Shown in pieces: positions 40,263 to 40,671 of a stretch of DNA of 40,671 nt (its first letter is position 1; each line of letters starts with the position of its first letter). The DNA lies in NCBI GenBank assembly GCA_029781795.1, contig JAKOWB010000093.1, positions 1 through 40,671 on the forward strand. The letters run 5' to 3'. The translations under genes and the position numbers were made by a program. Under the pieces are notes generated by a model. It made no database searches. It was not told the DNA's origin and saw nothing but the letters and a program-made list of their open reading frames with translations. Source of the stretch: Pseudomonadota bacterium (GTDB taxonomy: Bacteria > Pseudomonadota > Alphaproteobacteria > Kiloniellales > JACOMY01).

Positions 40263-40671
40263 CTACCAGTGCAGACCGCGCCGGCGGTGCACGATGAGCT
40301 GCACCGCCATCAGCGCCGCGGTGACCACGATCAGCGGCTTCAGGATCGCCGGCGTCGGCGAATCGAAGGCCGTCTTCGTGGTGTCCCAGTTGGTGAGTGC
40401 CGCCCAGCCCTGCTTCCAGCCGCCCCAGGCCACCGCGCAGAGGAAGATCAGCGCCAGCAGCAGCCCCAGCCAGTCGAGCCCGCGCTGCACGCGGGGCGGC
40501 AGCCGCTCGGCCAGCACGGTGATGCGGATGTGGTCGCGCCGCTCCAGGCTGTAGAGGCCGCTGACCACGAAGCAGATGGCGCTGAGCAGGATGGTGAGCT
40601 CCTGCACCCAGATGGTCGGGCTGTTGAAGAGATAGCGCAGCACCACCTCGTAGACCGAGATCAGCACGGCG
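40263..40671 (-). CDS. TRAP transporter small permease (DctQ type), N-terminus cut by window edge
   Basis: At least 135 residues with several membrane helices. The segment VYEVVLRYLFNSPTIWVQELTILLSAICFVVSGLYSLERRDHIRITVLAERL is the DctQ signature. It is open to the last base of the window. An ATG at 40667 exists, but the usual first transmembrane helix is missing, so the real start is outside. The C-terminus is short and basic (VHRRRGLHW). It is co-transcribed with the large permease. Confidence 0.9.
   Translation of the reverse strand, partial: AVLISVYEVVLRYLFNSPTIWVQELTILLSAICFVVSGLYSLERRDHIRITVLAERLPPRVQRGLDWLGLLLALIFLCAVAWGGWKQGWAALTNWDTTKTAFDSPTPAILKPLIVVTAALMAVQLIVHRRRGLHW

Overview
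This 40.7 kb window is very GC-rich, densely coded chromosomal DNA. Three conserved gene blocks point to an alphaproteobacterium, probably near the Rhodospirillales; the genus cannot be told from the window. They are hemW-rdgB-rph next to hrcA-grpE, bolA/J-domain/cobS-cobT, and cnoX-LON domain-Trm112-DUF971. I see no rRNA, tRNA, CRISPR array, prophage or complete insertion sequence.

Left part (1-8.3 kb): two fasciclin-domain genes (the first cut by the window edge); a hemW gene fused in frame to a DUF559 nuclease-like domain and bordered by palindromic repeats; rdgB and rph; hrcA and grpE; an aldo/keto reductase (tas), thpR and an EamA exporter. Middle-left (8.4-19 kb): an ArsR-type regulator facing a sirtuin; a LysR regulator; a GntR/Gfo-Idh/imine-reductase-like operon divergent from an acyl-CoA synthetase, with a palindromic operator between them; a DUF938 methyltransferase, a uracil-DNA-glycosylase-like protein, a secreted protein of unknown role and a ribbon-helix-helix protein. 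Middle (19-28.5 kb): bolA, a second EamA exporter, a J-domain protein, cobaltochelatase cobS/cobT, a GT11-like glycosyltransferase translationally coupled to a flavin amine oxidase, a nitronate monooxygenase and a conserved hypothetical protein.

Right part (28.6-40.7 kb): a minus-strand chain cnoX, LON-domain, Trm112, DUF971, TauD. Divergent from it is the most novel-looking segment, three envelope genes: an outer-membrane protein that appears to hold three beta-barrels in one chain, and two low-complexity secreted proteins that share an LED-x-VF motif. FNR/FixK-like boxes lie in front of the first two genes. Then come mgsA, a ProXp-type tRNA editing protein, and a TRAP transporter operon with a PhyH oxygenase and an HpaI-type aldolase, running off the right edge.

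An about 105 bp dispersed repeat occurs three times (8.4, 16.2 and 28.5 kb). Each copy sits exactly at the 3' end of one or two genes and supplies their stop codons. A second, different palindromic repeat family surrounds the DUF559 segment.
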